Assembly: GCF_002399615.1 (NCBI RefSeq)
Contig: NZ_DHDZ01000031.1
Span: 1-64,000, forward strand
DNA length: 64,000 nt
Direction: 5' to 3'
From: Pedobacter sp. UBA4863
GTDB taxonomy: Bacteria; Bacteroidota; Bacteroidia; Sphingobacteriales; Sphingobacteriaceae
Below the pieces are notes generated by a model that was given only the letters and a program-made list of their open reading frames with translations, ran no database searches and was not told the DNA's origin. A program made the position numbers and the translations under genes. Positions 43,056 through 52,818 of the stretch are shown piece after piece. Every line of letters starts with the position of its first letter. The stretch's first letter is position 1.

Positions 43056-43952
43056 TTAAGTAGTAGGTTTCTTATAATTCGTAATAAAAACGCCTAAAAT
43101 AATCAGTACAGTAGCAATCAGTAAATCGTAGGTAACGGTTTCGTTTAATACCAACCAACCTAAAAATATGGCTATAATGGTATTAAAATAAGAAAGAATA
43201 GAAACTTCTGTAGCGGTTACTTTTTTAAGCGCATAATTATAACAGAAGAAACCAACCACCGATCCAAATACGCCTAAATAAACAATAGCAGCCATACTTT
43301 CCAAGCTCCATTTATTAAAGTCTGTAGCAGGAGAAACCAACGAAGCTATAACTAACTGTGCAATGGCCGCATAGGCAAACTGGTAAAATAAGTCGAGAAA
43401 AATATTATTGCTCTTTTGTGTGTATTTCTTAATATAAATAGTACCCGCTGCCCATCCAGAAATGGCTATTGCCAAGTAAGCGATACCTGTTTTATAATTG
43501 GGATCTAACAAATCGCCCAAGCCATCTCTAAAAATAAAAGCCACCCCACTAAAACCAATAATTACACCTATAAAACCTTTTAAACTGGGTTTTTGCAAGC
43601 CAAAAACTAAACTACCTAAAAATACGATAATGGGCGATAGCGCAGTAAGCAAAGAGGCCAAACCACTAGGAATACTCTCCTCGGCTACGGTAGTCATTCC
43701 GTTGGCAATAATAATCATTAAACTAGCCAAGAAAATTTGGCGACCAAGGCTCTTCCACCCTATCCATTTAAACTCATTTTTGTATAGTAAAATAACTAAC
43801 AATATTAAGGAAGCAACCACTTGGCGTAAACCCGCCACAAACCAGGCCGGAATAGTTTGTACCGCTATGCGAATGCCCAAATATGTAGTGCCCCAAACAA
43901 TAGCAATGGTAAACAGTGCTACAATTAATTTAACGTCTTTTTGTGTACTCAT
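43056..43952 (-). CDS. EamA/DMT family transporter
   Basis: 298 residues with ten predicted membrane helices arranged as two EamA repeats: IAIVWGTTYLGIRIAV...SLILLVILLY and GIAYLAIAISGWAAGTIYI...TVLIILGVFITNY. Typical EamA features include WGTTYLGIR in helix 1 and SILSYFNTIIAIFLGWLVLNE in helix 9. It probably exports a metabolite or amino acid. It overlaps the end of pyrF by 4 nt, so the two are cotranscribed. Confidence 0.88.
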   Translation of the reverse strand: MSTQKDVKLIVALFTIAIVWGTTYLGIRIAVQTIPAWFVAGLRQVVASLILLVILLYKNEFKWIGWKSLGRQIFLASLMIIIANGMTTVAEESIPSGLASLLTALSPIIVFLGSLVFGLQKPSLKGFIGVIIGFSGVAFIFRDGLGDLLDPNYKTGIAYLAIAISGWAAGTIYIKKYTQKSNNIFLDLFYQFAYAAIAQLVIASLVSPATDFNKWSLESMAAIVYLGVFGSVVGFFCYNYALKKVTATEVSILSYFNTIIAIFLGWLVLNETVTYDLLIATVLIILGVFITNYKKPTT

Positions 43953-44779
43953 ATTAAATTAGCGGCCACAAGGATCTGCTCCATTTCTTGTTGTAAAGCC
44001 AATGCTTCTGCTCTTGCTTTTTCGGCAAAATCTTCGCCATTGCTTGCATAGATAATGCTACGAGCGGCATTAACCAATAAACCACACTGTTTGTTTAAAC
44101 CGTGTTCGCAAACCGCACTTAAACTGCCGCCCTGTGCACCAACACCTGGCACTAATAAGAAATTATCTGGCGCCAACCTACGGATATTTTTAAACTCCTC
44201 GGCTTGGGTAGCACCAACTACGTACATCATTTGGTGGCTATCTGCCCATTGTTGCGAAGTGGTAATTACTTGCTCATAAAGCTTGTGATGATCGCTCTGC
44301 TTTACTTGAAAATCTTGGCTACCCTGATTAGAGGTTAATGCCAGCAGAATTACCCACTTATCTTGGTAAGCTAAAAATGGTGAAACCGAATCTTTGCCCA
44401 TATAAGGCGCAACGGTAATCGAATCAAAGCTCATTCCCGAACTTTCTTCCTTAAAAAATGCTTCTGCATACATGGCCGAAGTATTGCCAATATCGCCGCG
44501 TTTGGCATCGGCAATGGTAAACACCTCTTTCGGAAAATGTTTCCAAGTTTTCACCAAAGTATCCCAACCTTGCACCCCACGGGTTTCGTAAAAAGCAGTA
44601 TTGGGCTTGTATGCCACGCACAAATCATGGGTAGCGTCAATTAGCTGCTTGTTAAATTCAAGTATTGGGTTGTCATATTTTAAAAGATGTTTAGGCAACT
44701 TATCCAATACTGGATCTAGGCCTATGCATAAAAATGATTTCTTACGTTGAATTTGTTCGAAAAGCTGCTGTTTGTTCAT
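43949..44779 (-). CDS. pyrF: Orotidine-5'-phosphate decarboxylase
   Basis: 276 residues, the longer type 2 form of OMP decarboxylase. The N-terminus has CIGLDPVLDKLPKHLL, the active-site lysine motif is TIADAKRGDIGNTSAMYAEAFF, and later come SITVAPYMG and LLVPGVGAQGG with the phosphate loop. It catalyses the last step of UMP synthesis. No other pyrimidine gene is nearby, as is common in this phylum. Confidence 0.95.
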   Translation of the reverse strand: MNKQQLFEQIQRKKSFLCIGLDPVLDKLPKHLLKYDNPILEFNKQLIDATHDLCVAYKPNTAFYETRGVQGWDTLVKTWKHFPKEVFTIADAKRGDIGNTSAMYAEAFFKEESSGMSFDSITVAPYMGKDSVSPFLAYQDKWVILLALTSNQGSQDFQVKQSDHHKLYEQVITTSQQWADSHQMMYVVGATQAEEFKNIRRLAPDNFLLVPGVGAQGGSLSAVCEHGLNKQCGLLVNAARSIIYASNGEDFAEKARAEALALQQEMEQILVAANLI

Positions 44780-45104
44780 GTTGCAAAGATGAAGAAATTT
44801 ACGGTTTTAGATTTACGATTTAGGATTTTTTTTACCGCATTGTTACATTAAGCCTATGGGAAGGCAACTTACACAGGCTTCATTAGCTATGAATTTGAAC
44901 GATTAATAAGGCAACATGTATTTTTTTTAAAAAATATCTTGCAGATTAAAATCCATTTTCATACAATTGTGGCATAATTCCCAGAAAGTTTATCTGAATA
45001 CCTCCCGAAAATCCTTAGCTAGAAAAATTTCTTAAATCTTTTAAGCCCATTTTTGGTTGTATTATTTGGTTAAACCCAAAAATAAAATTCTCGACAAAAT
45101 ATAA
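44780..45104 (+). other. Leader region upstream of rho
   Basis: A 325-nt gap between divergent pyrF and rho. I see a short inverted repeat (AAGCCT/AGGCTT, 44850-44880) and no convincing TAnnTTTG box. Rho mRNA leaders are often long and self-regulated, but nothing here proves that. No open reading frame of note is present. Confidence 0.4.
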
Positions 45105-46808
45105 ATGTTTAGTAAAACAGAACTAACTGAAAAGCTTACCGCCGAATTACGTGAGTTAGCTAAAACAAGTGGCGTTGACAATGCGGGCGATTTACGCAAA
45201 AACGACTTGATTGAAGAAATTCTAAAAAAACAAGCAGCTACTAGCGAAGTAAGCGTTACGCCAACACCTCATGCAGTAGAAGCCTCATCTGAAAAACCTG
45301 CTAGAAAAAGAACGCGTATCCCAAAAGATACAGCCCCTGTAGTAGAGGAGAAAAAAGAAGACAAAGCTCCAGAGCCTACTCTTTTTGATAAGGCTGAAGA
45401 AATAGAAATTCCTTCACCAGATTTTGAAGCTATTGCTTTGGTAACAGGCCAAGAACTTTCGAAACAAGAAAGCATTGCCGATAAGTTAAAAAACCAAAAA
45501 TCGAAAAGAGAGCGAACCTCTAAAGACGAAAAAGGCGAACAAAACAATAACGAGATCATTGTTATCGATGAAAAGCCTGCTAGAGAAGAAAAACCTCAGC
45601 GAGACGAAAACCGTCAGCAAAAACCCCAAAACAATACCAACAACGGAGGTGGCCACCACAAACAAAACGAAACCAGCTATTCTAACTTAGATTTCGACAA
45701 CACCATTACTAATGAGGGTGTGCTAGAAATTATGCCAGATGGCTACGGTTTCTTACGTTCGGCAGATTATAATTATTTATCTTCTCCAGATGATATTTAT
45801 GTATCGCAATCGCAAATTAAATTGTTTGGTTTAAAAACTGGCGATACGGTGAACGGAAGTATCCGCCCACCAAAAGAAGGCGAAAAATATTTCCCATTGG
45901 TAAAGGTAATTAGCATTAATGGGCGTGTACCTGCTGATGTTAGGGATAGGGTTCCTTTTGATTACCTTACCCCACTTTTCCCTACAGAAAAATTAAACCT
46001 GTTTACCGATAGCAGCAATTATTCTACCCGTATTATGGACTTGTTTACCCCAATTGGTAAAGGCCAGCGTGGTTTAATTGTGGCGCAACCAAAAACGGGT
46101 AAAACTAATTTGTTAAAAGAAGTGGCCAACGCCATTGCTAAAAATCACCCAGAAGTTTATTTAATTATCTTATTAATAGACGAGCGTCCGGAAGAGGTAA
46201 CCGATATGGCCCGCAGCGTAAGGGCCGAAGTAGTTTCTTCTACTTTTGACGAGCCTGCTGAAAGACACGTAAAAATTGCCAATATTGTATTAGAAAAATC
46301 TAAGCGTTTGGTAGAATGCGGTCATGATGTAGTGATCTTGCTAGATTCTATTACCCGTTTGGCAAGAGCTTATAATACCACTGCACCTGCTTCTGGCAAA
46401 ATTCTTTCGGGCGGTGTTGATGCCAATGCACTGCATAAACCTAAACGTTTTTTTGGTGCGGCCCGTAATATAGAAAAAGGCGGATCGTTAACTATTTTAG
46501 CTACAGCTTTAACCGAAACTGGCTCTAAAATGGACGAGGTAATTTTCGAAGAATTTAAAGGTACAGGTAACATGGAGCTACAATTAGACCGTAAATTGGC
46601 CAACAAGCGTATCTTCCCTGCAATTGACATTACCGCATCAAGTACGCGTAGAGATGATTTATTGTTAGATAGAGAAAACCTACAACGCATTTGGGTACTG
46701 CGCAACCACTTGGCCGACATGAATAGCCAAGAGGCAATGGAATTGGTACAAGCCCAAATTAAAGGCACCAAGAGTAACGAGGAGTTTTTAATGGGAATGA
46801 ACGGCTAG
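45105..46808 (+). CDS. rho: Transcription termination factor Rho
   Basis: 567 residues. The N-terminal Rho_N/SAP-like helices (TEKLTAELRELAKTSGV...LRKNDLIEEIL) are followed by a long, charged, low-complexity insertion (~residues 45-195, rich in Glu, Lys, Gln and Asn). The RNA-binding cold-shock domain comes next (EGVLEIMPDGYGFLRS), then the ATPase core with Walker A AQPKTGKT near 330, Walker B VVILLDSITRLARAYN and the secondary RNA site KILSGGVDANAL. The insertion makes it longer than E. coli Rho (419); such inserts are known in Bacteroidota Rho and have been linked to RNA binding or condensate formation. Confidence 0.96.
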   Translation: MFSKTELTEKLTAELRELAKTSGVDNAGDLRKNDLIEEILKKQAATSEVSVTPTPHAVEASSEKPARKRTRIPKDTAPVVEEKKEDKAPEPTLFDKAEEIEIPSPDFEAIALVTGQELSKQESIADKLKNQKSKRERTSKDEKGEQNNNEIIVIDEKPAREEKPQRDENRQQKPQNNTNNGGGHHKQNETSYSNLDFDNTITNEGVLEIMPDGYGFLRSADYNYLSSPDDIYVSQSQIKLFGLKTGDTVNGSIRPPKEGEKYFPLVKVISINGRVPADVRDRVPFDYLTPLFPTEKLNLFTDSSNYSTRIMDLFTPIGKGQRGLIVAQPKTGKTNLLKEVANAIAKNHPEVYLIILLIDERPEEVTDMARSVRAEVVSSTFDEPAERHVKIANIVLEKSKRLVECGHDVVILLDSITRLARAYNTTAPASGKILSGGVDANALHKPKRFFGAARNIEKGGSLTILATALTETGSKMDEVIFEEFKGTGNMELQLDRKLANKRIFPAIDITASSTRRDDLLLDRENLQRIWVLRNHLADMNSQEAMELVQAQIKGTKSNEEFLMGMNG

Positions 46809-46816
46809 TAAAAATT

Positions 46817-46874
46817 TTACGTTATACGTTATAAAATTGTAAGTTTGGCTTTGCAATAAAAACGTATAACGTAA
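46817..46874. repeat. 14-bp inverted repeat after rho
   Basis: TTACGTTATACGTT (46817-46830) and AACGTATAACGTAA (46861-46874) are perfect inverted copies with a 30-nt spacer, and a further partial copy, TAACGTAAC, follows. There is no T-run behind it on the plus strand. It could stabilise the rho mRNA end or be one of several low-complexity intergenic palindromes of the genome. Confidence 0.5.
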
Positions 46875-46895
46875 TACCTATAACGTAACACTCAA

Positions 46896-47567
46896 ATGCT
46901 GAACCTACCTAATGCTTTAACCTGTGCCAATCTACTTTCTGGCTGTATTGGTATTGTGTTTTGTTTTAATGGCGATTTAAAATCTGCCGCCTATTTTGTA
47001 ATTCTATCAGGAATATTCGACTTTTTTGATGGAATGGCAGCTAGGGCGCTAAACATAAAAAACAGCATTGGTAAAGACCTTGATTCATTAGCTGATGTAG
47101 TTAGTTTCGGATTTTTACCCGGAGCAATTATGTATCACCTCTTTAAGGCCAGCGATGCCCCACATCAATACCTATCCTATTTTGGTTTCATCATTACTTT
47201 ATTCTCGGCTTTAAGGTTGGCCAAGTTCAATACCGATACTCGCCAAACAGTAGATTTTATTGGCTTAAATACACCTATGAACACCCTGTTCATTGTATCG
47301 TTACCTTACGTGGCCGATTATCATCCGCAAATAATTGGCAATTGGCTAGTTTTAGCTGCTATTTCTGTAGTAAGCAGTTATTTATTGGTAAGCGAAATCA
47401 AGATTTTCTCTCTAAAATTTAACAATTTGAAATGGGGCGAAAACAAAATTAAATTTATATTTATGATTTTATCGCTCGCATTATTTGTTTGGCAACAGTT
47501 TGTAGCGCTGCCAATTATCCTATTGCTTTACATAGGATTGTCTTTTGTTTATTTCAAGAATAAATAA
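46896..47567 (+). CDS. pssA: CDP-diacylglycerol-serine O-phosphatidyltransferase
   Basis: 223 residues, membrane protein with about 6-8 helices. The CDP-alcohol phosphotransferase motif DGMAARALNIKNSIGKDLD, followed by SLAD, fits DGx2ARx8Gx3Dx3D. The start PNALTCANLLSGCIGIVF is typical of PssA type II. It makes phosphatidylserine, the precursor of phosphatidylethanolamine. The decarboxylase gene is not in the window. Confidence 0.92.
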   Translation: MLNLPNALTCANLLSGCIGIVFCFNGDLKSAAYFVILSGIFDFFDGMAARALNIKNSIGKDLDSLADVVSFGFLPGAIMYHLFKASDAPHQYLSYFGFIITLFSALRLAKFNTDTRQTVDFIGLNTPMNTLFIVSLPYVADYHPQIIGNWLVLAAISVVSSYLLVSEIKIFSLKFNNLKWGENKIKFIFMILSLALFVWQQFVALPIILLLYIGLSFVYFKNK

Positions 47568-47626
47568 CGTAAATTTTAAGGTGTCAATTCATACATAGCA
47601 TACCCTGAAATTAAATTCAGAGCCTG

Positions 47627-48004
47627 CTACAACTGCGCTTCTAATGCTGCTTTAGACTTGGCTACTTGCGTTAAAATCATGTTCAGTTCTTGCTTAATTT
47701 CTGCCAATGCGCCCGGAATAGCTGCTACATTTAGTTCTTCTTTGGCATTATGCTCAATTACTTGTACATAATCTCTAATATCCGCTCTACCTACATAATA
47801 AAAAGTAGGCTTTACTTTATGGGCAAACTCAGACGCTGCCTTCCAATCTTTGGCATCAACGGCTCGCTGCAAATCTTCCAAATAAACAGGAATTTGTTCA
47901 ACCAAAGTATCTAGCATCTCAATCATAAATTCTGCACTATCGCCAGACATTTCTTTCAAATAAGACAGATCTAAGTCTACTGTACTTTTTGCCGGGTTAA
48001 TCAT
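47627..48004 (-). CDS. Hpt (histidine phosphotransfer) domain protein
   Basis: 125 residues, a stand-alone four-helix Hpt domain. The phosphorylated His is in the AAEFAHK-like motif (ASEFAHKVKPTFYYVG). It is preceded by FMIEMLDTLVEQIPVYLEDLQRAV and followed by the IRDYVQVIEHNAKE helix. It would pass phosphate between a hybrid kinase and a response regulator, neither of which is coded nearby. It lies 12 nt behind folK. Confidence 0.85.
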   Translation of the reverse strand: MINPAKSTVDLDLSYLKEMSGDSAEFMIEMLDTLVEQIPVYLEDLQRAVDAKDWKAASEFAHKVKPTFYYVGRADIRDYVQVIEHNAKEELNVAAIPGALAEIKQELNMILTQVAKSKAALEAQL

Positions 48005-48016
48005 AGGAATATTTGG

Positions 48017-48508
48017 TTATATTTTATGAACAGTTAATTTGTCGCTCAAGTTAAATAAAATGCTTGAAATTTTTTGCTTAAAAACTGGATGAATAAAATT
48101 TCCTGCAATTTCGTTCAAAGGCACTAGCACAAATCTACGTTTATGCATTTCTGGGTGGGGTAAAATTAAGCTTGGATCTTGCATAATTTCATTACCATAG
48201 AAAATAATATCGATATCTATTAAACGTTCTCCCCATCTTTCTAACCTCACCCTTCCCATTTTCTGTTCAATAGCCAACAATAATTTTAACATATGCAAAG
48301 GCTCCAGTTCGCTGTTTACAGCAATGGCCTGATTTAAAAAACCAGGCTGATCTGTTTTGCCCCAGGCCGCAGTTTCATACACGCTAGATTTTGCAAAAAC
48401 CTCTCCAATTTCACGTTCTATGTACGCTATTGCCGTAGCTAAATTTTGCGCTCTATTGCCAAGGTTAGTACCAAGTAACAAATAAGCGGTGTTACTATCT
48501 AATTTCAT
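48017..48508 (-). CDS. folK: 2-amino-4-hydroxy-6-hydroxymethyldihydropteridine diphosphokinase
   Basis: 163 residues, the usual HPPK size. It shows YLLLGTNLGNRAQNL, YETAAWGKTDQPGFLN, and the Asp pair and substrate loop in RWGERLIDIDIIFYG, then LILPHPEMHKRRFVLVPL. It transfers pyrophosphate from ATP to the pterin in folate synthesis. folK and hpt form a two-gene unit, divergent from sppA. Confidence 0.95.
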   Translation of the reverse strand: MKLDSNTAYLLLGTNLGNRAQNLATAIAYIEREIGEVFAKSSVYETAAWGKTDQPGFLNQAIAVNSELEPLHMLKLLLAIEQKMGRVRLERWGERLIDIDIIFYGNEIMQDPSLILPHPEMHKRRFVLVPLNEIAGNFIHPVFKQKISSILFNLSDKLTVHKI

Positions 48509-48617
48509 ATTGTATTTAGAGTTTATAGCGATAGCATTTTATGCGTTGCCCTAACACTTATTTTCGATATATCTCAATGCATTCTTTATATTTACAAATT
48601 AAACGTTATTACAACTT

Positions 48618-50384
48618 ATGAAAGAATTTTTCAAGTATGTTTTTGCTACAATAGTGGGCATAGTGCTTTCTACAATTATCATAGGCATTCTAGGCCTTAT
48701 TGTACTCGTGGGTATGATCTCGTCGTTAGATAGCGATACCAAAACTACTGTAAAGGAAAACTCGGTATTATACCTCAACCTAGATCAAACTATTATTGAA
48801 AGAACACCCGAAGATTCGTTCGGAAAGTTTTTTGGCGGCGCTAATGATAAAAGTATAGGTTTTAACGATGTAATAAAAGCGCTAAAAAAAGCGCAATCAG
48901 ACGAAAATATAAAAGCTGTTTATATTAATGTAAGTGCTCCTAATGCAGGGATGGCTACCATGTTGGAAGTTAGAAATGCTATTATAGATTTCAAAAAAAG
49001 TAAAAAACCTATAATTGCCTACAGCGAGGTTTACACTCAAGGCGCATACTATTTAGCCTCTGCAGCTAACAAGGTTTATTTAAACCCCGAGGGCGATTTA
49101 GAATTTAAAGGATTTAGTTCTGAACTGATCTTCTTTAAAGGTGCCTTAGAAAAACTGGGCATTGAGGCCCAAGTTATTCGTGTTGGAAATTACAAAAGTG
49201 CAGTAGAGCCTTTTATAAACACCAAAATGAGCGATTATAATCGTCAACAAGTTACTGCTTATGTAAATAGTCTGTACCAAACCTTCTTAAATGGCATTGC
49301 CGAAACCCGTAAAATAGAAAAAGACAGTTTATATCAAATTGCCAACCAATATAAAATACAATTCCCTAAAGATGCCTTGGCCTACAAAATGGTTGATGGA
49401 TTAAAATATAAAGATGAAGTATTAGATGAGCTGAGAAACATTACAGGCAAAGGCAAAAAAGACGACATCAATAGTATAAGCATTAACGATTATATTAAGA
49501 ACCTGCCTACACAAGGCAATGTGGCTTCAAAAAACAAAGTGGCTGTTATTTATGCCAATGGCGATATTGTTGGCGGCGAAGGCTCTGATGAGCAAATTGG
49601 CTCTGAACGTATCTCTAGAGCTATTAGAAAGGCTCGTTTAGACGAGAATGTAAAAGCCATTGTTTTACGCGTAAACTCTGGTGGCGGTAGTGCATTAGCT
49701 TCTGATGTAATTTGGAGAGAAATGGTATTAAGCAAAAAGGTAAAACCTGTAATGGCTTCTTTCGGTGATGTGGCCGCATCTGGCGGATATTATATCGCCG
49801 CTGGTGCCGATAGTATTTTTGTACAACCTAATACCATTACTGGTTCTATCGGCGTATTTGGCATTATTCCAAACTTCCAAAACTTACTTAACAACAAGTT
49901 AGGCTTAACTTTCGATGGTGTTAAAACAGGGCAATATGCCGATATTATGAGCACCAATAGACCTTTAACTCCTGGTGAGCGGGCTATTATCCAAAAAAGT
50001 GTAAACAAAATCTACGATACTTTTATTAGCAAAGTAGCCGACGGGAGAAAGAAAACCAAAACACAGGTTGATAGTTTAGGAGGCGGCCGTGTTTGGATAG
50101 GCACCGAAGCTGTTAAAAATGGTTTAGCAGATAGATTGGGAAGCTTTAGCGACGCCGTTAAATCTGCGGCTACCAAAGCTAAATTAAAGGATTATAGAGT
50201 GGTAGAATATCCAGAAAAAATTGATCCATTAAAAGAGCTATTAAGCTCTGCAAAAGATAAAGTAAGTGCTTATTACGCTAAAAAAGAATTTGGCGAAAAT
50301 TACCTGTACTACAAACAAATGCAAAAAACCTTAACCAATAGTGGCATTCAGACTAGAATGGATTACGAGATTAGAATTAAGTAA
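48618..50384 (+). CDS. sppA: Signal peptide peptidase SppA (67K type)
   Basis: 588 residues. An N-terminal membrane anchor (IVGIVLSTIIIGILGLIVLVGM) is followed by two S49 peptidase repeats. The general-base Lys is in RVGNYKSAVEPF (first repeat), and the nucleophile Ser is in FGDVAASGGYYIAAGAD (second repeat), preceded by RVNSGGGSALASD. This split Ser/Lys dyad is the hallmark of long SppA. It degrades leftover signal peptides and acts on the periplasmic side of the inner membrane. Confidence 0.94.
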   Translation: MKEFFKYVFATIVGIVLSTIIIGILGLIVLVGMISSLDSDTKTTVKENSVLYLNLDQTIIERTPEDSFGKFFGGANDKSIGFNDVIKALKKAQSDENIKAVYINVSAPNAGMATMLEVRNAIIDFKKSKKPIIAYSEVYTQGAYYLASAANKVYLNPEGDLEFKGFSSELIFFKGALEKLGIEAQVIRVGNYKSAVEPFINTKMSDYNRQQVTAYVNSLYQTFLNGIAETRKIEKDSLYQIANQYKIQFPKDALAYKMVDGLKYKDEVLDELRNITGKGKKDDINSISINDYIKNLPTQGNVASKNKVAVIYANGDIVGGEGSDEQIGSERISRAIRKARLDENVKAIVLRVNSGGGSALASDVIWREMVLSKKVKPVMASFGDVAASGGYYIAAGADSIFVQPNTITGSIGVFGIIPNFQNLLNNKLGLTFDGVKTGQYADIMSTNRPLTPGERAIIQKSVNKIYDTFISKVADGRKKTKTQVDSLGGGRVWIGTEAVKNGLADRLGSFSDAVKSAATKAKLKDYRVVEYPEKIDPLKELLSSAKDKVSAYYAKKEFGENYLYYKQMQKTLTNSGIQTRMDYEIRIK

Positions 50385-50501
50385 CACCCTAGCCCCCAGA
50401 AGGGGAACTTTAAACCTTACAATTAAAAGCTGCTTGGTATTCTTTTGTGTATTTTGTGGTAAAAAATCGTAAATCGTAATTCTAAAATCGTAAATCTCCT
50501 C

Positions 50502-52175
50502 ATGGAAAACAAACCCATAGCTCGTACGCTCAGATTATTATCCCAATTAATGGAACTTCACAACGAAAATCCGTTTAAGATAAAATCTGTAGCCAATGCA
50601 GCCTTTAAAATAGATAAATTACCTTTTGCCATTGCTAGCAAGCCCATTAGCGAAATTGACAAAATAGATGGCGTAGGCAAAAGTATTGCGGCAAAAATTG
50701 TAGAATTGCTAGAAACAGGAACTATTGGCGAACTAGAAAGTTTATTGGACCAAACTCCTCCTGGAGTTGTAGAAATGTTGGGCATTAAAGGCATTGGTCC
50801 TAAAAAAATTGCTACCATCTGGCACGATTTACACATCGAAAATATTGGCGAGCTATACTATGCCTGCAACGAAAACCGACTAATTGAAGCCAAAGGTTTT
50901 GGACTAAAAACTCAAGAAGAAATTAAGAAGGTTATTGAGTTTAAAATGGCCGCTAATGGTAAGTTTTTGTATGCCCAAGCAGAACCTGTGGTTAACAACG
51001 TGCATGAAAAACTATCAGTTTGGCTTAATGAGGTAGAGCACGATGCCTTATTGGGAATTGCAGGCGAATACAGAAGATTATGCGAAATTATTGAGGAGGC
51101 GGTGTTTGTGCTTGGCACAGCAAATCAAGCATTGCTCATTACACAGTTAAGCAGTTTTGAACTTAATTTTACTGAAACAGCCCCCAATATCTTCACGGCA
51201 CAAACAGAGAGCAACTTAACTATTAAACTGTTTATTGTCCCGAAGGCTAATTTTTACCTGGATTATTTTAAGCTAACCGGAAATGAAACGCACGTAAACC
51301 AAGTATTGGCGATAGCTGGAAATCAGGTTTTCAAGACCGAAGAAGATATTTACGAAAAAGCTGGTATAGCTTTCATTGTGCCCGAGTTACGCGAAGGTTT
51401 AAATGAAGTTGAACTGGCTAAAAAACATCAGTTACCAACGCTTATTACCAACCAAGATTTAAAAGGAAGTTTACACAACCACTCCGATTGGAGCGATGGC
51501 GTACACACCCTAGAAGAAATGGCCTTATTTTGTAAAGACATCCTTAAATTGGAATATCTTGGCATTTGCGACCACTCTAAATCTGCTTTTTATGCCAACG
51601 GGCTAAATGAACAACGGGTGTATGCCCAACACCAACAAATTAACGAGCTGAACCAAAAACTAGCTCCTTTTAAAATTTTTAAAGGCATAGAAAGTGATAT
51701 TTTGTATGATGGCTCTTTAGATTACAGCGATGATATTTTAAAAACTTTCGATTTTGTGGTAGCTTCTGTTCACAGTCAGTTAAAAATGACGGAAGAAAAA
51801 GCTACAGAACGTTTACTTAAGGCTATAGAAAACCCTTATACTACCATTTTGGGGCATCCAACCGGCAGGTTGTTATTAAGTAGAAAAGGTTACGATATCG
51901 ATTATAAAAAAATAATAGATGCTTGTGCAGCCAATGGTGTAGTGATAGAGATTAATGCCAATCCGCTACGTTTAGATTTAGATTGGCGTTGGCATCGCTA
52001 TGCGTTAGAAAAAGGCGTGTTACTTGCTATAAACCCCGATGCACACCGCAAAGAAGGCTTTTTAGACATGCGTTATGGGGTAATGGTTGCCCGCAAAGGC
52101 GGATTAACTGCTGAAAAATGTTTAAACGCATTTTCTTTATCTGAAATCTCTAACTTTTTTGCTAGCAAACAATAA
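50502..52175 (+). CDS. polX: DNA polymerase X family protein with PHP domain (PolX)
   Basis: 557 residues. Helix-hairpin-helix repeats come first (IDGVGKSIAAKIVELL near 50 and LGIKGIGPKKIATIW near 95). A degenerate Pol beta-like nucleotidyltransferase part is next (residues ~150-310). Then a PHP domain has metal motifs DLKGSLHNHSDWSDG, LGICDHSK, GIESDILYDG, GHPTGR and INPDAH. Bacterial PolX proteins fill gaps and carry PHP 3'-5' exonuclease activity in base excision repair. The polymerase GS/DxD motif is poorly conserved here, so the polymerase activity may be lost. Confidence 0.88.
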   Translation: MENKPIARTLRLLSQLMELHNENPFKIKSVANAAFKIDKLPFAIASKPISEIDKIDGVGKSIAAKIVELLETGTIGELESLLDQTPPGVVEMLGIKGIGPKKIATIWHDLHIENIGELYYACNENRLIEAKGFGLKTQEEIKKVIEFKMAANGKFLYAQAEPVVNNVHEKLSVWLNEVEHDALLGIAGEYRRLCEIIEEAVFVLGTANQALLITQLSSFELNFTETAPNIFTAQTESNLTIKLFIVPKANFYLDYFKLTGNETHVNQVLAIAGNQVFKTEEDIYEKAGIAFIVPELREGLNEVELAKKHQLPTLITNQDLKGSLHNHSDWSDGVHTLEEMALFCKDILKLEYLGICDHSKSAFYANGLNEQRVYAQHQQINELNQKLAPFKIFKGIESDILYDGSLDYSDDILKTFDFVVASVHSQLKMTEEKATERLLKAIENPYTTILGHPTGRLLLSRKGYDIDYKKIIDACAANGVVIEINANPLRLDLDWRWHRYALEKGVLLAINPDAHRKEGFLDMRYGVMVARKGGLTAEKCLNAFSLSEISNFFASKQ

Positions 52176-52235
52176 AGGGCAAAATTCGTTATCTATGGGT
52201 CATCTACTGTTGTTATTTGCATAAAATTGCCAGAA

Positions 52236-52733
52236 ATGAAACAACTTATTATGGTTAGGCATGCCAAATCTGATTGGGGAGATTTTAACCTCAAGGATTT
52301 CGACAGGCCGCTAAATGCCCGAGGGCATAAAAATGCACCAGAAATGGCACAACGATTAGTCGAAAAAAAATTAGCTCCTCATTTAATAGTTAGCAGCCCA
52401 GCTTTACGAGCCATAACTACCGCAAAATACTTTGCTGCAGCTTGGCAAATTAGCCCCGAGTTAATAAAAACAGAACTGTCTATTTACGAAGCGCCCATAA
52501 GAAATCTATTAAAAGTAATTAATGATTTAGATAACCAATACGATAAGGTTGCCCTATTTGGCCATAACCCTGGCTTAACAGATTTATTAAACTACCTAAC
52601 AGACGAATATATTGGCAATATGCCCACTTGTAGTGTGGTTGTTATCGAATTTCCTTTTGATGATTGGAAAATGATTAGCGGTAGCACCGGAAATTTAGTA
52701 TTATTCGATTACCCAAAAAGCGGGCTGGATTGA
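52236..52733 (+). CDS. SixA-like histidine phosphatase
   Basis: 165 residues from the ATG at 52236; a TTG at 52227 is less likely. The phosphohistidine motif LIMVRHAKSDWGD starts the protein, and the second catalytic His is in VALFGHNPGLTDLLNYL. The fold is the small branch of the histidine phosphatase superfamily, whose member SixA removes phosphate from Hpt domains. An Hpt protein is coded 4 kb away, but no direct link is shown. Confidence 0.88.
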   Translation: MKQLIMVRHAKSDWGDFNLKDFDRPLNARGHKNAPEMAQRLVEKKLAPHLIVSSPALRAITTAKYFAAAWQISPELIKTELSIYEAPIRNLLKVINDLDNQYDKVALFGHNPGLTDLLNYLTDEYIGNMPTCSVVVIEFPFDDWKMISGSTGNLVLFDYPKSGLD

Positions 52734-52818
52734 CAGGGTTGCCATGCTGAACACCGTGAAGAATCTAACAGACGCCCCGACAGGCTCAGTATGACAGGCT
52801 AGTCAAAATTTTGGGTGA

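Noticed and set aside
46871..46877. GTAATAC near the rho end as another GntR operator
   Set aside because: Only the 7-bp core matches, the flanking arms differ, and it is part of a local AACGTATAACGTAA repeat far from the island.
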